DNA of 64,000 nucleotides from Liolophura sinensis (GCF_032854445.1 NC_088298.1:1415474-1479473), one strand, 5' to 3'; positions 50,589-63,062 are shown, numbered from the stretch's first letter. The notes: generated by a model not told the origin, from the sequence alone. Numbers and translations are program-made.

Positions 50589-52549
50589 CTGTTTTGGGGT
50601 AGGGAGTGGGATTTACGGTATACCTAAACACGTTTACTGACTGTTACTTACGCAATGTGAAAGATTACTATTTCAAGGGAAAATACCCCAGTTCATCTTT
50701 TTAAAAAGTGGAATGTGTACTGTCAAAGGTAAACATTTACACAATATGTGTAAAATATATACAGTAATCGCTGAACGTTTATTAGAAATTCTAACAGTGA
50801 ACATTTCTGCAGGCTAAAGAAAATTACGAAGATTTCGTGAATGTGCACATATCTTTTATACCTATAATTATTACTCCAAGCATCGAAGTAAATTTTTTGT
50901 GCTTATCAGGGTCTGCTTGTTCAAAACCGGTTTAAGACTTAATAACAGATTTAACTTTAAGCCATGTTTTCAATTTTGTACTTAGCCTAAAAAAATTCTG
51001 TAACATTACACTAAATATGACCTAAAACTGCTGCTGATATACTTTGAATTTGGGGAACCGCATTGGCTGCTGAGGTTGGCTAAAATTTAGAATATATAAT
51101 ATGACTTAATATACCAGTATTAGCTAATACATTTTCGAACAACTGGTCCCAGCTGTTAATTTGGACACTTCTACTCTTTGTATTAACACATATATAGTTA
51201 GTGGACGGATATACTTTGCCTTGGCACATTGCGCACTGTATCCACAGAACTGCTTTAAGCACATTTCTCAGGCACCAGGCAGCATACAAAGACACCATTT
51301 CTTATCTAGGGAAATAGCCAAAATCAGCTGTTCCTTCAAATGGTTTACTTTGTATGTAACACAGTAGAATTTTTGGACGAACATTTTGACGTCAAACTGG
51401 GATTCGACAGAAAGAACATATAAATTGGCTCGCTGTCGGCACTTCTTTTGATCTCTTTTGAAGCCAATTTACCTGTCAGGTAATGTGGTCTCTTAGGCGT
51501 CGGTTGTATATTTCACAGGTAAGGTTATACTGATTTGAGAAAGACACTGATAACGTGTATAATGATACAGGCTTATCGCTTAGGTAGGAATTACCTGTAA
51601 GTATTTCGCAAAGTCGCCAGTGTAACCAACATATTAATGGGGTCTCATTCGTCTATCTCTTTCGCTCAAGGTATGCAGATACAAATTGCTAAAATGCACA
51701 CGTACAGTTACATAACACCCAAACTCCAGCCCCATATAAAGTAAAATAATATATATATAGTTGCAATACAGATCATCATTCCACGCAAATTTTTTATATA
51801 TACTTGGTAAAAAAAAGGCTATTTGACACCAATGTTTGGGAGAAAACCTTGGAAAGGATTTACTGAAAACGTCAGTGTTATAAAAAAAGGGTAACAGCCT
51901 ATGTTTTCGTATGCGTGTATAGTCCCACCATATACATGTAACGGGTTTATGGGCAATACGTCTGTGCTCAAATAAAAATAGCAAAGCGTTTGCACATTGA
52001 TGTGTGTGTTTTTTACAAATACATACCACGCGTCGTTAATATTTGCAGTGTAGTATCATTATATTTTAACTTACACTGAACAAATTTTTTGTCGAGCCCT
52101 AAAAACATAATGGACATTTTCTGATTTTTCTGATTTATTTTAGTTTTAATTACCATTCTGCTTTTAAACTTTCTAAATTTCTATAACTAAGGATAGGTAT
52201 TGCCCTTTAGCACTTTTGCCAGAGGGAGTCAATCAGAACAGCTTTATAAAACACTTCGTTCTATTTCATTATACATAAGAAAGTAGAGCCTACCTAAACT
52301 CTGGCCGGGCTTATATATCCTTCATATCTATGACCCATTCAAGTGTACAGAGGCCTAAACTGACAACAAGTATCGAGTGAGAAATAGTGTGACCGGTACA
52401 ATATAATGGCACGTGGTACAAAGAAAGCGTGGAGATGTAAGTAGTTTGTCCGTCAAATCGTTCTCTTACACACAAACAGGACAATAATGGTATTCCCGAC
52501 TGTAAATTTCGCATCAGATATAACCCCTCATACCGGAGTTCATACTCAC

Positions 52550-52628
52550 CTGACGGCATACATCAAAGGAATACCGGTTACTCGAATGCACCGGATGAAC
52601 CCTGTTTGCTTTACCTACTTTGATGTGG
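52550..52628 (-). CDS. Candidate exon, unknown protein
   Basis: Acceptor tctttatatacag and donor GTCAG|gtgagt flank 79 nt coding HIKVGKANRVHPVHSSNRY then SFDVCRQ, exit phase 0. No family recognised. Confidence 0.3.
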
Positions 52629-53267
52629 CTGTATATAAAGACAGCACCTATTGACATAGTTAAGCTGAACGGCCAGACAAGACGGTCCCATATTTTAAAT
52701 ACATGTAGTCCTTGTAAGGTGTATAGTCGTAAAGGTGTAGTATTCACCTTAGTTTTCGACATAGCCGTTACACTAAAAGGCATTAGCATACAGAGTAAAA
52801 GTTACTTCTGTGGAATGTATTATTATTTATTAAGAATCTGATGTTTGCATTGTACAGGTAAAAAAAAATTGGCCTCTTTAATTTTGAAACAAATGTATAT
52901 GTATATGATCCATTCAAATTTTAAACACTGATATACTCTTTCATTTTGATATGTTTATCTAAACATTACACGTTTTTCAAGAGTATGGTGTCAATTTTAA
53001 CTCTTATAGTCCACAGTCATATGCTTAAATCACATTTCCAAGTTTGGTTTAAGTCAAAACTGGCTTTGTGGAATCGACTATCACCAATTTCCCTCTTTCC
53101 AAACAAACTCGCGCGTGTCGCTTTCCTCGGAGCATGGTGACATGAGCGTCTCTATAGTTCCTAAGACTGGCGGAACACGGCGGGCCAAATTTGCACCTAC
53201 TGACCTTTGTCTTGGGGAAAACTTAACACGTTCGCTTGTTTGTACACCACGAGACTTCGAACGACCT

Positions 53268-53994
53268 CACGTGCAGACGATAAATCACGTGACAGGCAAC
53301 GCCATCTGAAATAGGAAGGGGCCTATATTGCTAAAAAGGAACAATTATCACATTGGCCCTTTACCATATGAAGAGTTTCCTAGAAAAGTCACGTGATATG
53401 TTCAATAATTTCAGCTTATATGGACATAAAGAAAACCAATGAAACTGACGCTCTGTTTTTTCAATTTTCGTTGACTTATATCTTTTAATGTTATTGTATG
53501 TTAAATGTGAAATGTTATGATAACACAGAATTTTGAGTAATTCTGCACGAGTGACGTCTAATAAATTGCAGGTAGGGGCCATGCAGTGTTTTCAGTGCTC
53601 TTGAGATAGTTATTTCAGAGTTGGATGTTCAAAACAAATTTGTGCTCGCTATGCATGTATTACGCTGTATATCGTGTTCTCTCCAAGGGGTCTCCGGTTT
53701 TATTCATGCATCGTTTGTCTGCCTTCTAAAGAAAGGCGTAGAGCACAAATCAAAAAAATACCAGTAAATAAAACCACGTCCTATAATGTCACCTAACCTC
53801 GGAAATATTACAAATGAAGACACTAATTCGATATGGTTGTCGCAAAATGTACTATGAGGGTTCATTAAAGCCTTATCTTCAAATTAATCAGTCATTGACG
53901 AGGTGCCGCCGTGCATCTGCACGTGAAACGTTTACTCACGTGCTCGATGACTCGATCTGAAATCGAGGCCAAATGTCGTCTGCTCACTCACGTG
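53268..53994. promoter_or_regulatory. Cluster of six CACGTG E-boxes
   Basis: Exact CACGTG at 53268, 53286, 53390, 53920, 53937 and 53989. About 0.2 would be expected at random in this length. In animals CACGTG is bound by MYC/MAX, USF and MITF/TFEB-type bHLH factors. CACGTG is also scattered elsewhere in the window, so function is uncertain. Confidence 0.3.
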
Positions 53995-54196
53995 ACCTTA
54001 AGAAAACTTTTAGTGATCAATGTCTCTGAGTCTTACATAATGAGAACCTTCAGAAGGGCCGGTCGTTACAGCGACGTGATGATGGACTAATGAATGCCAC
54101 GTCATCCCCGGGAACATTTGGTCTGCCCTCTTAGCTTACTCTTGGCGTAAAATTGTCCCCATGTGCGCAATGAATCGACTTCCACAATTTTAGAGA

Positions 54197-54322
54197 TCGA
54201 GGACTCCATGGCCGAGGGGTTTAGCACGCCAGCGCGCCGTAATGACCCAGGAGCCTCCCATCAATGCGGTCGCTGTGAGTTCAAGTCCAGCTCATGCTGC
54301 CTACCTCTCCGACCGTACTCAA
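54197..54322 (+). mobile_element. SINE family A head (3' part missing)
   Basis: ggactccatggccgaggggt, caatgcggtcgctgtgagtt, caagtccagctcatgctgcc; ends at cgaccgtactc. Confidence 0.88.
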
Positions 54323-54545
54323 ATCGCTAGTATAGCGAATCAGTATGTAGTTATTGTGTCAGTTGGGTAGTTACAAGACAGTTGAAACTTGACATTTTTT
54401 GTAGAATAAACGCATCTCCTTACTTAACATGTTTTTTTTTAAAATAAATAAATAAATACAAGGATGCGTTTCCAAACAGAAAGGTGTTTAAGAATGAAAT
54501 ACTTATTTTAGTGCGCAATGATGCGGCACAAAGTGAACAAACAAA

Positions 54546-54799
54546 TCCACTCAAATCAATCTGTTAAATTTAACGGAAAGTCTGTTGTCTGAGTGATGCT
54601 AGACTGTTTTCTGTTATTATAACACAATATTGTGTCATACTGCAACATAATATCCTGTTGGTCTAATGGAACTGTTATGTTCAATTAATAGAATATGTGT
54701 GTTGCATTTAAGAGAATAATCTGCTGCAACAAAAAAAACACATTCCATCATCGCTGAGCCTTTCTGTTCAATTTAACAGACTATTTCTTTGAGAGCACC
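54546..54799. mobile_element. TIR element family E, copy 9
   Basis: Left tccactcaaatcaatctgtt; tctgagtgatgctagactgt; right ctgttcaatttaacagacta and tttgaga. Confidence 0.83.
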
Positions 54800-55307
54800 A
54801 ATGAATCCACTGATCAATAAATCAGTTATCGATCCACCAACAAAGGAATCAATCCAGGGATCAGTCAATCGCCATAGTGATAAATCAGTTCATTTTACCG
54901 ACAAAATCAATCGATCCACCGACCAATCAATGAATTCACTGATCAGTCAATTAACCACCGAGCCGACCAACGCGTCCAGCATGTCATCTTTCATCACTGA
55001 CAAAGGTTTGTGTCATTGTCACGTGGGTCGCTACGCTGACCATACCTTATATTCTGCCTCTGGGATAATACCGAGCCTGTCCCTGGGTCAGACGCTCTGT
55101 ATCATCTTACGTAACCCGTCCCTTCTCTGTCAGGTGAGGGCAGACGGCGAGATGTGACAGATGACGGTAGGGCATATAGCCGGAAGCCTCGAGTTAAGAG
55201 AGGGATAATTTTAAACCCCCTATACACGACCGGTCGGTTATGACAGATGCGGTCGAATCCAAAATTAACCTGTATCCAACTTTAATTAAAACTTTCTGTG
55301 TTTTCAG
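54800..55307 (+). other. Unassigned; exon-like 54975-55132
   Basis: GC-richer DNA ends at a good + strand donor (CTCTGTCAG|gtgagg at 55132). The open frame before it includes DKGLCHCHVGRYADHTLYS. Its phase does not fit the exon at 55308. The beginning (54800-54975) is a loose repeat of atcaatc/gatcca words. Confidence 0.25.
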
Positions 55308-55414
55308 AGTCATTGATTTGTCGCTGCACAGATGCTCAGTGCTTGAAATGTACAGAATTGCTAACCCAATGGGATGGAGAGGAGCTACAAGAGGTGTTAA
55401 GAGCTTTTCAGTGA
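55308..55414 (+). CDS. Candidate terminal exon, unknown protein
   Basis: A strong acceptor (actttctgtgttttcag) starts 107 nt reading SLICRCTDAQCLKCTELLTQ then WDGEELQEVLRAFQ and TGA, Cys-rich then amphipathic. A second frame from the same acceptor is open for about 70 codons to 55522. Which is used, if either, cannot be told. No family recognised. Confidence 0.3.
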
Positions 55415-55644
55415 ATGTTCAACATTCCAGAACCTATAACCGGACAGCTGTACGGGTTGAGGGAATCCCGGATCAATCTGCTGACTTTGAGATCATTTTG
55501 CACAAATATTTACATTTTGCATGAGTGTGTCTGAATTTTGAATCTTATTTAAGTTTTTAAAAAATAAAAAATCTACCCAAAATTCATATGCATTTAAAGG
55601 TTACCTTTACCGGCCGTTTGACTTGAATTAAGCGAGTAAAATTC

Positions 55645-55955
55645 AACACACCAAAAAACTTGCACACAAACTTGTGCTAGTTCCATCAAAAGTCCTGTGT
55701 CTTATTTGAACAGCTTGTGTTGGGAGAATAGAACACAGGATATGTTGGACGTTATACACACTACTTGTTGCAAAATACACAAGATTTGGTTGTATTTTGC
55801 TTTATTATTTTGTAACACAAACATCTGTACTTCACATTTATTTATCACATGTTTGTGTTGGGGTAACACATTTGTGTTGAATGAAAACAAGACAAGTTGT
55901 TGCGTTAGATTTCAACACAAGCATGTTTTGTGTGTGCATTATAGAATTGCCGACA
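55645..55955. mobile_element. TIR element family F, short copy
   Basis: In reverse orientation it matches the flanks of 29341-30065 (acacaagcatgttttgtgtg end; gctttattattttgtaacac) but has only one to two array-like units (cacatgtttgtgttggggta). Confidence 0.72.
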
Positions 55956-56127
55956 TCAGCGCGAACACTTAATAGGAATAGGAATCTTTCCCAGTATTGC
56001 ATGATAACAATAAACACAAGCAATTAAATAAACGATATTATACACATTATTAATTCGATCCACTGCAGAAAAGTCACACTGTGAGCTTTGTTGATCTCCG
56101 AGCTTCCTTTGGTTGCCTGGCCAACAT

Positions 56128-57180
56128 CGTGACATAATAAAGAACTCTTCGTCAAGACAAAAGAAGGATCTTGGTTCGTGACATAATAAAGATGAGCACC
56201 TCACGACATAATAAAGAACTCTTTCTCAAGAAAAACGAAGGATATGGGTTCGTGACATAATAAAGATGAGCACCTCACGACACAATAAAGAACTCTTCCT
56301 CAAGACTAAAGAAGGATCTTGGTTCGTGAACTAATAATTATCTGTGCCTGGTGATATGATAAAGAACTCTTCCCCAAGACAAACGCAGGATATGGGTTCG
56401 TGACATAATAAAGATGAGCACCTCACGGCATAATAAAGAACTCTTCGTCAAGACAAAAGAAGGATCTGGGTTCGTGAACTAATAATTATCTGTGCCTGGT
56501 GATATGATAAAGAACTCTTCCCCAAGACAAACGCAGGATATGGGTTCGTGACATAATAAAGATGAGCACCTCACGGCATAATAAAGAACTCTTCGTCAAG
56601 ACAAAAGAAGGATCTGGGTTCGTGAACTAATAATTATCTGTGCCTGGTGATATGATAAAGAACTCTTCCCTAAGACAAACGCAGGATATGGGTTCGTGAC
56701 ATAATAAAGATGAGCACCTCACGACATAATAAAGAACTCTTCGTCAAGACAAAAGAAGGATCTGGGTTCGTGAACTAATAATTATCTGTGCCTGGTGATA
56801 TGATAAAGAACTCTTCCCCAAGACAAACGCAGGATCTTGGTTCGTGACATAATAAAGATGAGCACCTCACGACATAATAAAGAACTCTTCGTCAAGACAA
56901 AAGAAAGGATCTGGGTTCTTGACATAATAAAATGTGCTCTTGTGATATGATAAAGATCTCTTCCTCAAGACAAAGGAAGGATCTGGGTTCGTGACATAAT
57001 AAAATGTGCCCTTGTGATATGATAAAGATATCTTCCTCAAGACAAAAGAAAGGATCTGGGTTCTTGACATAATAAAATGTGCCCTTGTGATATGATAAAG
57101 ATCTCTTCCTCAAGACAAAAGAAAGGATCTGGGTTCGTGACAGAATAAAGATGTGCACATCGTGATATGATAAAGATCTA
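56128..57180. repeat. 74-bp minisatellite with a 148-bp higher-order unit
   Basis: The basic unit has aaagaactcttcgtcaagac, gaaggatctgggttcgtgac and ataataaagatgagcacctc. From 56279 on, pairs of unlike units (one with ctaataattatctgtgcctg) repeat every 148 bp (56427, 56575, 56723). After 56880 a different variant (aaaatgtgcccttgtgatat) takes over. Confidence 0.92.
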
Positions 57181-58474
57181 GTCTTCAAATGAAAGTTGCA
57201 GTCAGTAAAACTCTTCAGCTTTTCAACTTTTATAGTCTGACTTCAAAAAGATGTGTCAAGGTGGATATCATGGAAAAGGTAATTGTTAGATAATAAAATA
57301 AAGAGAGAAGGTTAATATGGAAAAACCCATTTAAAATATTTTTAATTATACAGTCTGGCATATTTAAATCCAATGTTTAAATGTCTATGTTTCCTGGTTT
57401 GTATGTGCATATAGAAGATACTCAGTATTGCTATACATATCTCCCACCAAATCGGTTGTACTTATTTTTTCGACTATGTATGAATTCATGCACAACGAAT
57501 GTTCATTATGATAATTAGTTCAGCTTTAACTTGATTTTTACTCCCGTCCTCGCGAACCAATTTATCTTGATTCACCTTCGTTCCATCACCTGTGGGTGTG
57601 TCGCTTTGACGTTACGTAACACGCCGAGGTCATTTACTTACCTGACCGGCTGTTTACACTGCGCCCCACAGCTGGTAACGTCAGATCAAAGGAGCCGACC
57701 CTAAACTCGATCAAACAGTTTAGTTTCGATTGCGCTTGACCCATGCAATTAGTAACCCTCGTTCTTCTCCGTGCAAAGTCGACTCAGTTTCCTTTAACCG
57801 TCCACAGTACCTGCTAAAGTTACAGTAATTCGGCGCGGCAGGTGTTTTGAGCGCGTGAGGGAAGGGTGGTGCTGATAAAAGAGGTGGTGCTAAAGTCAAT
57901 TCACACGTGATTCGCAAAGAAAACGTTACGTCAGACTCGCGTGCACCTGTAGGTCGCCTGAATACTAATTGCGCGTGAAGAGGTGAGAAAATGAGTTTTA
58001 TTTGTCAACCGAATTATGCCTATATAGTGTCCCAGCTATAAACGTGGGGATGAAAGGCGGCATTTCTAGTATTGATAAGAAATAAAGGCATTGTTCAGTG
58101 AAAATATGACGACCTTGATGCTTTTCAGTACTTGAGAAATTCCACACATATTGAGGAGAAGTGAATGAAGGAAGTGTTAGCCACTTATCAACAAAATAAT
58201 TTGTCTGACCGAGCAAATTAAGTATCAGTGCAAGGTGACGATTAAGCAAAAATTAAATGTTAAAAAGAAGTTAGCTCAAATAGTTCCTCGAAATAAATTG
58301 CTGCTGTAAGCTAACAACGGACGATTGTCTCTTTTTACTTACCGGTACCCTGCTCTGTAATTTATGTTGTCGAAATTACAGAGAACTTTACCTGATAATT
58401 ATTTGCGTAATTGCATGCTCAGATTTTACGTGATTTTCAGCAGTTTAAAGATTTGAATTAATGAGTTAAGTAAG
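57181..58474. other. Unassigned; GC-richer 57545-57960
   Basis: The patch (cctgaccggctgtttacact, cggcgcggcaggtgttttga) is repeat-free and has no convincing exon. It could be regulatory. Confidence 0.4.
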
Positions 58475-59268
58475 ACTTTGACATCGGTCAGTAACCTTTC
58501 CACGTGCAATGCATTCAATCAGACACGAATATCGGCCATAACTTTTCGTTGTGTATAATGTATTTAAATTAAACGTTGATGTCTGCCAGTAACTTTTCGG
58601 TGTGTCATGTATTCAAACAAACATAAATATCGCCCAAAAACTTTTCGATGTGTATAATGTAGGCTATTCAAATTAAACATTGATATCGGCCAGTAACTTC
58701 CCATGTGTAATGTATTCAAACAGGCATTATTATCGGCCAATAACTTTTCAACATGTATAATGTTTTCAAGTCAAACATTAATATCGATCAGTGATTTTTC
58801 TATGTGTATATGTATTCAAATTAAACGTTGATATCGGCCAGTAACTTTTCAATGTGTAATGTATTTAAGTTAAACATTGATATCGGCCAGTAACTTTTCG
58901 ATGTGTAATGTATTTAAATTAAACATTGATATCGGCCAGTAACTTTTCGATGTGTAATGTATTTAAGTTAAACATTGATATCGGCCAGTAACTTTTCGAT
59001 GTGTAATGTATTTAAATTAAACATTGATATCGGCCAGTAACTTTTCGATGTGTAATGTATTTAAATTAAACATTGATATCGGCCAGTAACTTTTCGATGT
59101 GTAATGTATTTAAATTAAACATGGATATCGGCCAGTAACTTTTCGATGTGTAATGTATTTAAATTAAACATTGATATCGGCCAGTAACTTTTCGATGTGT
59201 AATGTATTTAAGTTAAACATTGATATCGGCCAGTAACTTTTCGATGTGTAATGTATTAAAATTAAGCG
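58475..59268. repeat. 48-bp minisatellite, about 16 copies
   Basis: The unit is aacattgatatcggccagta plus acttttcgatgtgtaatgta and tttaaatt, 48 bp. Copies left of 58800 are diverged, copies to the right nearly identical, so growth was at the right side. Confidence 0.95.
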
Positions 59269-59667
59269 TACCTGATATCGATGAGTAGCTGTTCTATGCA
59301 TTTAATATGTGAAGTATTCAAGACGTTATACATGTACAGTATATCGTGAGGATAGGGGTGTTAAGAAAGATGAATATTTACGAATATAGTGTGAGAAGTG
59401 AGAACCCTCTCGGTTTCAATTCTAAATTCTCTTTCGGAGAGTAAACATTATTATTTTGTATTTCACTGCTTTAATTTACACTGTACTTCGTACAATAAAC
59501 ACCATTTCACTTAAACAAGATAGCGATCTCGTAATCCGGTGAAATCCATCGCCAAAATTTGATAAAATAACCGCAATGGATCCCAACACGTGGAATATCA
59601 TTGTGTTACATGTGCGTACATTTATGGGCATGGAAAAGATTGAGGGGATCGGCCGTAAGGGGCATTT

Positions 59668-60330
59668 CCCCTGCCCTGGGTGTTTTGTGCATTTCCCCTG
59701 CCCTGGGTGTTTTGTGCATTTCCCCTGTCCTCGGTGTTTTGTGCATTTCCCCTGCCCTGGGTGTTTTGTGCATTTCCCCTGCCCTGGGTGTTTTGTGCAT
59801 TTCCCCTACACTCGGTGTTTTGTGCATTTCCCTGCCCTCGGTGTTTTGTGCATTTCCCCTGTCCTCGGTGTTTTGTGCATTTCCCCTGTCCTGGGTATTT
59901 TGTGCATTTCCCCTGCCCTGGGTGTTTTGTGCATTTCCCCTGTCCTGGGTGTTTTGTGCATTTCCCCTGCCCTGGGTGTTTTGTGCATTTCCCCTGTCCT
60001 CGGTGTTTTGTGCATTTCCCTGCCCTCGGTGTTTTGTGCATTTCCCCTGTCCTCGGTGTTTTGTGCATTTCCCCTGTCCTGGGTATTTTGTGCATTTCCC
60101 CTGCCCTGGGTGTTTTGTGCATTTCCCCTGTCCTGGGTGTTTTGTGCATTTCCCCTGCCCTGGGTGTTTTGTGCATTTCCCTGTCCTCGGTGTTTTGTGC
60201 ATTTCCCTGCCCTCGGTGTTTTGTGCATTTCCCCTGTCCTCGATGTTTTGTGCATTTCTCCTGCCCTCGGTGTTTTGTGCATTTCCCTGCCCTCGGCGTT
60301 TTGTACATTTCCCCTGCCCTGGGTGTTTAC
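59668..60330. repeat. 27-bp GC-rich minisatellite, about 25 copies
   Basis: The unit is catttcccctgccctgggtg plus ttttgtg, 27 bp; some units lost one C (26 bp). The period divisible by three leaves up to 260 codons open in several frames on both strands. They are shadows, since none starts with a non-repeat domain or has splice support. Confidence 0.96.
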
Positions 60331-60355
60331 GCGGTGCCTTGGTGACTCAATTTGA

Positions 60356-60597
60356 TAATTTTAGCAGAAAGTCTGTTGTCTGAGTGCTGCTAGAATGTAC
60401 ATTCTAGTGGCATAACGTGTCAAGTTCATAATTATGATAATATCCCGTTCGTCAAATAGAATATTTATGTTGAATTAATCAAAATATTTGTGCTATATTA
60501 TGGGAATGACCTGGTGCAATAACTGAGTGCATTCTAGCGTCTTACTCAGTTAACAGATTTTTTGTTAGATTTATCAGCTTATTTTTTTGAGTTTATA
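60356..60597. mobile_element. TIR element family E, copy 10
   Basis: Left tttagcagaaagtctgttgt and ctgagtgctgctagaatgta; right gttaacagattttttgttag and ttatttttttgag. It abuts the 27-bp array. Confidence 0.8.
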
Positions 60598-60710
60598 TTT
60601 ACCAAGTCCTATATCTGAAAGTTCGTCAGTAGTTTGCTTATTGTCGATGGTTTACCCTGGGCAATCCTGAAGCTTTCCATAAAGCAAGGCCTTTAATGTT
60701 ACAACTGATA

Positions 60711-60832
60711 TTTGTTTATTTATTTATTTGATGGTCCGTTACGCCGTACTCAAGAATATTTCACTTATACGACGCCGGCCAGCATTATGGTGGAAGGAAA
60801 CAGGTGCAGAGCCGGGGGGGGGGGGGGGGAAT
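60711..60832 (-). mobile_element. SINE family A with a G homopolymer
   Basis: tttatttatttatttgatgg, cgccgtactcaagaatattt, cagcattatggtggaaggaa. The usual gcccgggggaaa has become a run of about 16 G. Confidence 0.9.
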
Positions 60833-61028
60833 TACAACTGATATTTTCTAGGCGTCATAACAGACATTCGTATACCAGGCGTCGGTCAAAATAGCAAAAT
60901 ACATGTAGGCGTTCCAGGTCAGTAGTAGCAAAGGTGATTCTCAAAGCAACCGTTATCACAAACCATCCAACAAAGTACTGAGAAAGTGTGTATGAGAAGT
61001 ATTCCTTGATGTGCTCCTTGATGTGATC

Positions 61029-61112
61029 ATTGTTTTACACCGTACAAGAATATTTCACTTATACGACCACGGCCAGCATTATGGTGGGTGGAAAGCCACA
61101 ACCATCCACAGA
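61029..61112 (-). mobile_element. SINE family A, short
   Basis: tgttttacaccgtacaagaa, tatttcacttatacgaccac, cagcattatggtgggtggaa. Confidence 0.82.
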
Positions 61113-62818
61113 TTCTCGATAATAAAATATGTATCTCAGCTGAGCTTTAGTTGGAATAGTTCATATATAAACTCGACGTATATACAGTTCCTAGAACCAA
61201 TGGCTTAGCCAGAGATTCTGGACACTCCGCCCATATAGTACTGATATGTGAATTTACTCTTTACTCATTGTAAAACGTATGAAACTAAGAGTGGCAGCGT
61301 TTGATTGAAAACTATGATTTTGCTTGTATATTTGTTTCCTGAGCAATCACACTAATTAAATTGATAGAACAGTATTGCTATTCAACCTTCAGTAAAAAAT
61401 GTAAACGAAAAACCACTGAGTGAACCTTTGGCATTATGCCTCGTGAAATTTAGGCCATTAGCTGAGGTTTTATACTAGTCTTAGAAATACGAGTGAACCC
61501 TTGGCGCTAGTTCATGATATGCCATTATCTAAAATTTCATACTATATTTCAGAAATTTCATCACTATACATGTAGTTAGAAACTGGAATATATGCTGATG
61601 AAGATGGCTTCCTGATCATTTACACTAATTGAGGATTTTCAGATTCGAACATTTTTATCGTTAAGAGTAAAAGTCCTACTGCACCACGTGACCTGTCAAA
61701 AATGTTAGGCAACTAATGTTTTAAATATATGATGTGGCGACAATCATTGGAATATCGCCAAAAACAAACAGCTATATTTTCCGTTTATTTGCGAGTGTAA
61801 GAGACAAGGGCGTTGGAGAATGAGTTTGTAAGGAAAAGGTGAAGCTGCGGGTAGGGAGGATGGGGAAGGGGGGCGGGATGGGAAACCCGGGATCCACACG
61901 CTAACCAGATGCTCTACCCATAGATCTGCCAAGCTGAGCCGATCGTTTCTTTGCTAAACCAAACACTGGTTACGTGGGTCTGTCGACCGACCCAGGACAA
62001 GCTATACATGACGTAATGATCCCATCTGGTCAGCGAGAAGATGGCGTCTTGACCAGATCACAGCTCTATTCTGATGACACTAAGATGTGAAAATGACTTT
62101 CCAAGACATGCTCCAGATAACATCGCTGATAGGGCTATAATAGAATCGCTCTCATATGGTGGAGAGAAAACTGCCTTTGATCCACAATGATTGCTGTAAT
62201 CGTTACTGTTCATTGACATCAGCTATGTTAATATCGCTGGCGATAAACTGAGAAGAGATAGTTCTTAACGAGCTGCACGCTTAGTTATCTGGAATCTAAC
62301 CGCCAGTGAATATATCTGGAACTAGTTTAAGTTAATGACAATTAACAGAGATGTATTAATTTAGCTTTACGTGCAATCTAGCACTTCCATCGTGCACAGC
62401 GTTAAGGAATTGCTCAGCGAAAAACTTACCTTTCTTCAAAAACTTTCGCCAAATTCGCCAAACCAAAATGAAACGCACTATACTGCATTAAAATGATTCA
62501 ATGCTTAAAAATATATAAAATGGTACCATTGTAACAGTCAGTTGTTCAAGAAATAAATTACCCTAACTGACGCTTTGAATGTGCTCCCAGTGAATGGTTT
62601 GCTCTATTGAAAAGCATTATTACAGTTTGTAGTACTCTTAGTATACTGCAGTGAAAAAAGATGTGCAAGGTGACTTAAATGCATCACTTTACCCGTCAAA
62701 AAAGTGGAAAACCTTTTTATAACAAGTCACTGACGAAATCATACTCAACACAAACGTTTATCAAATATTAGTATAACGTAACTCAAGTAACGCACTTCCT
62801 ATCGCCGTGCTTGTGTCT
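61113..62818. other. Unassigned stretch
   Basis: The part at 61960-62400 is repeat-free with mixed composition. No exon recognised. An imperfect ~95-bp duplication (gagtgaacctttggcattat / gagtgaacccttggcgctag) lies at 61418 and 61490. Confidence 0.4.
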
Positions 62819-63062
62819 TACACTCCAAAAATTAATATGTTAATTTTAACAGAAAGCCTGTTGTCTAAGTATTGTTAGAATGTATTCAGTTATTATAGCA
62901 TAATAATATGTCACATTCAACACAATATCCTGTGAGATTAATAGAATCTTTATGCTGATTTAATAGAATATGCGAGTTATATTTAAGAGAATGATCTCTC
63001 GCAATAGACTCAGACAAGAGGCTTTCTGTTAAAATTTTAAAAAATCATTTTTGGAGCGTGCA
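62819..63062. mobile_element. TIR element family E, copy 11
   Basis: Left tacactccaaaaattaatat; ttgtctaagtattgttagaa; right gaggctttctgttaaaattt and tcatttttggagcgt. Confidence 0.82.

Larger units (their letters stand above)
50589..54196. other. Long stretch without recognised repeats
   Basis: The longest SINE-free part right of 24 kb. It contains the candidate exon at 52550 and a cluster of six CACGTG sites at 53268-53994. The rest shows nothing I can name. Confidence 0.45.

Noticed and set aside
59576-60383. Long open frames (200-260 codons) on both strands, Cys/Phe/Pro-rich or Thr/Gly/Lys-rich
   Set aside because: They are produced by the 27-bp repeat; the same peptide shifts between frames at 26-bp units, and there is no unique domain or splice context.
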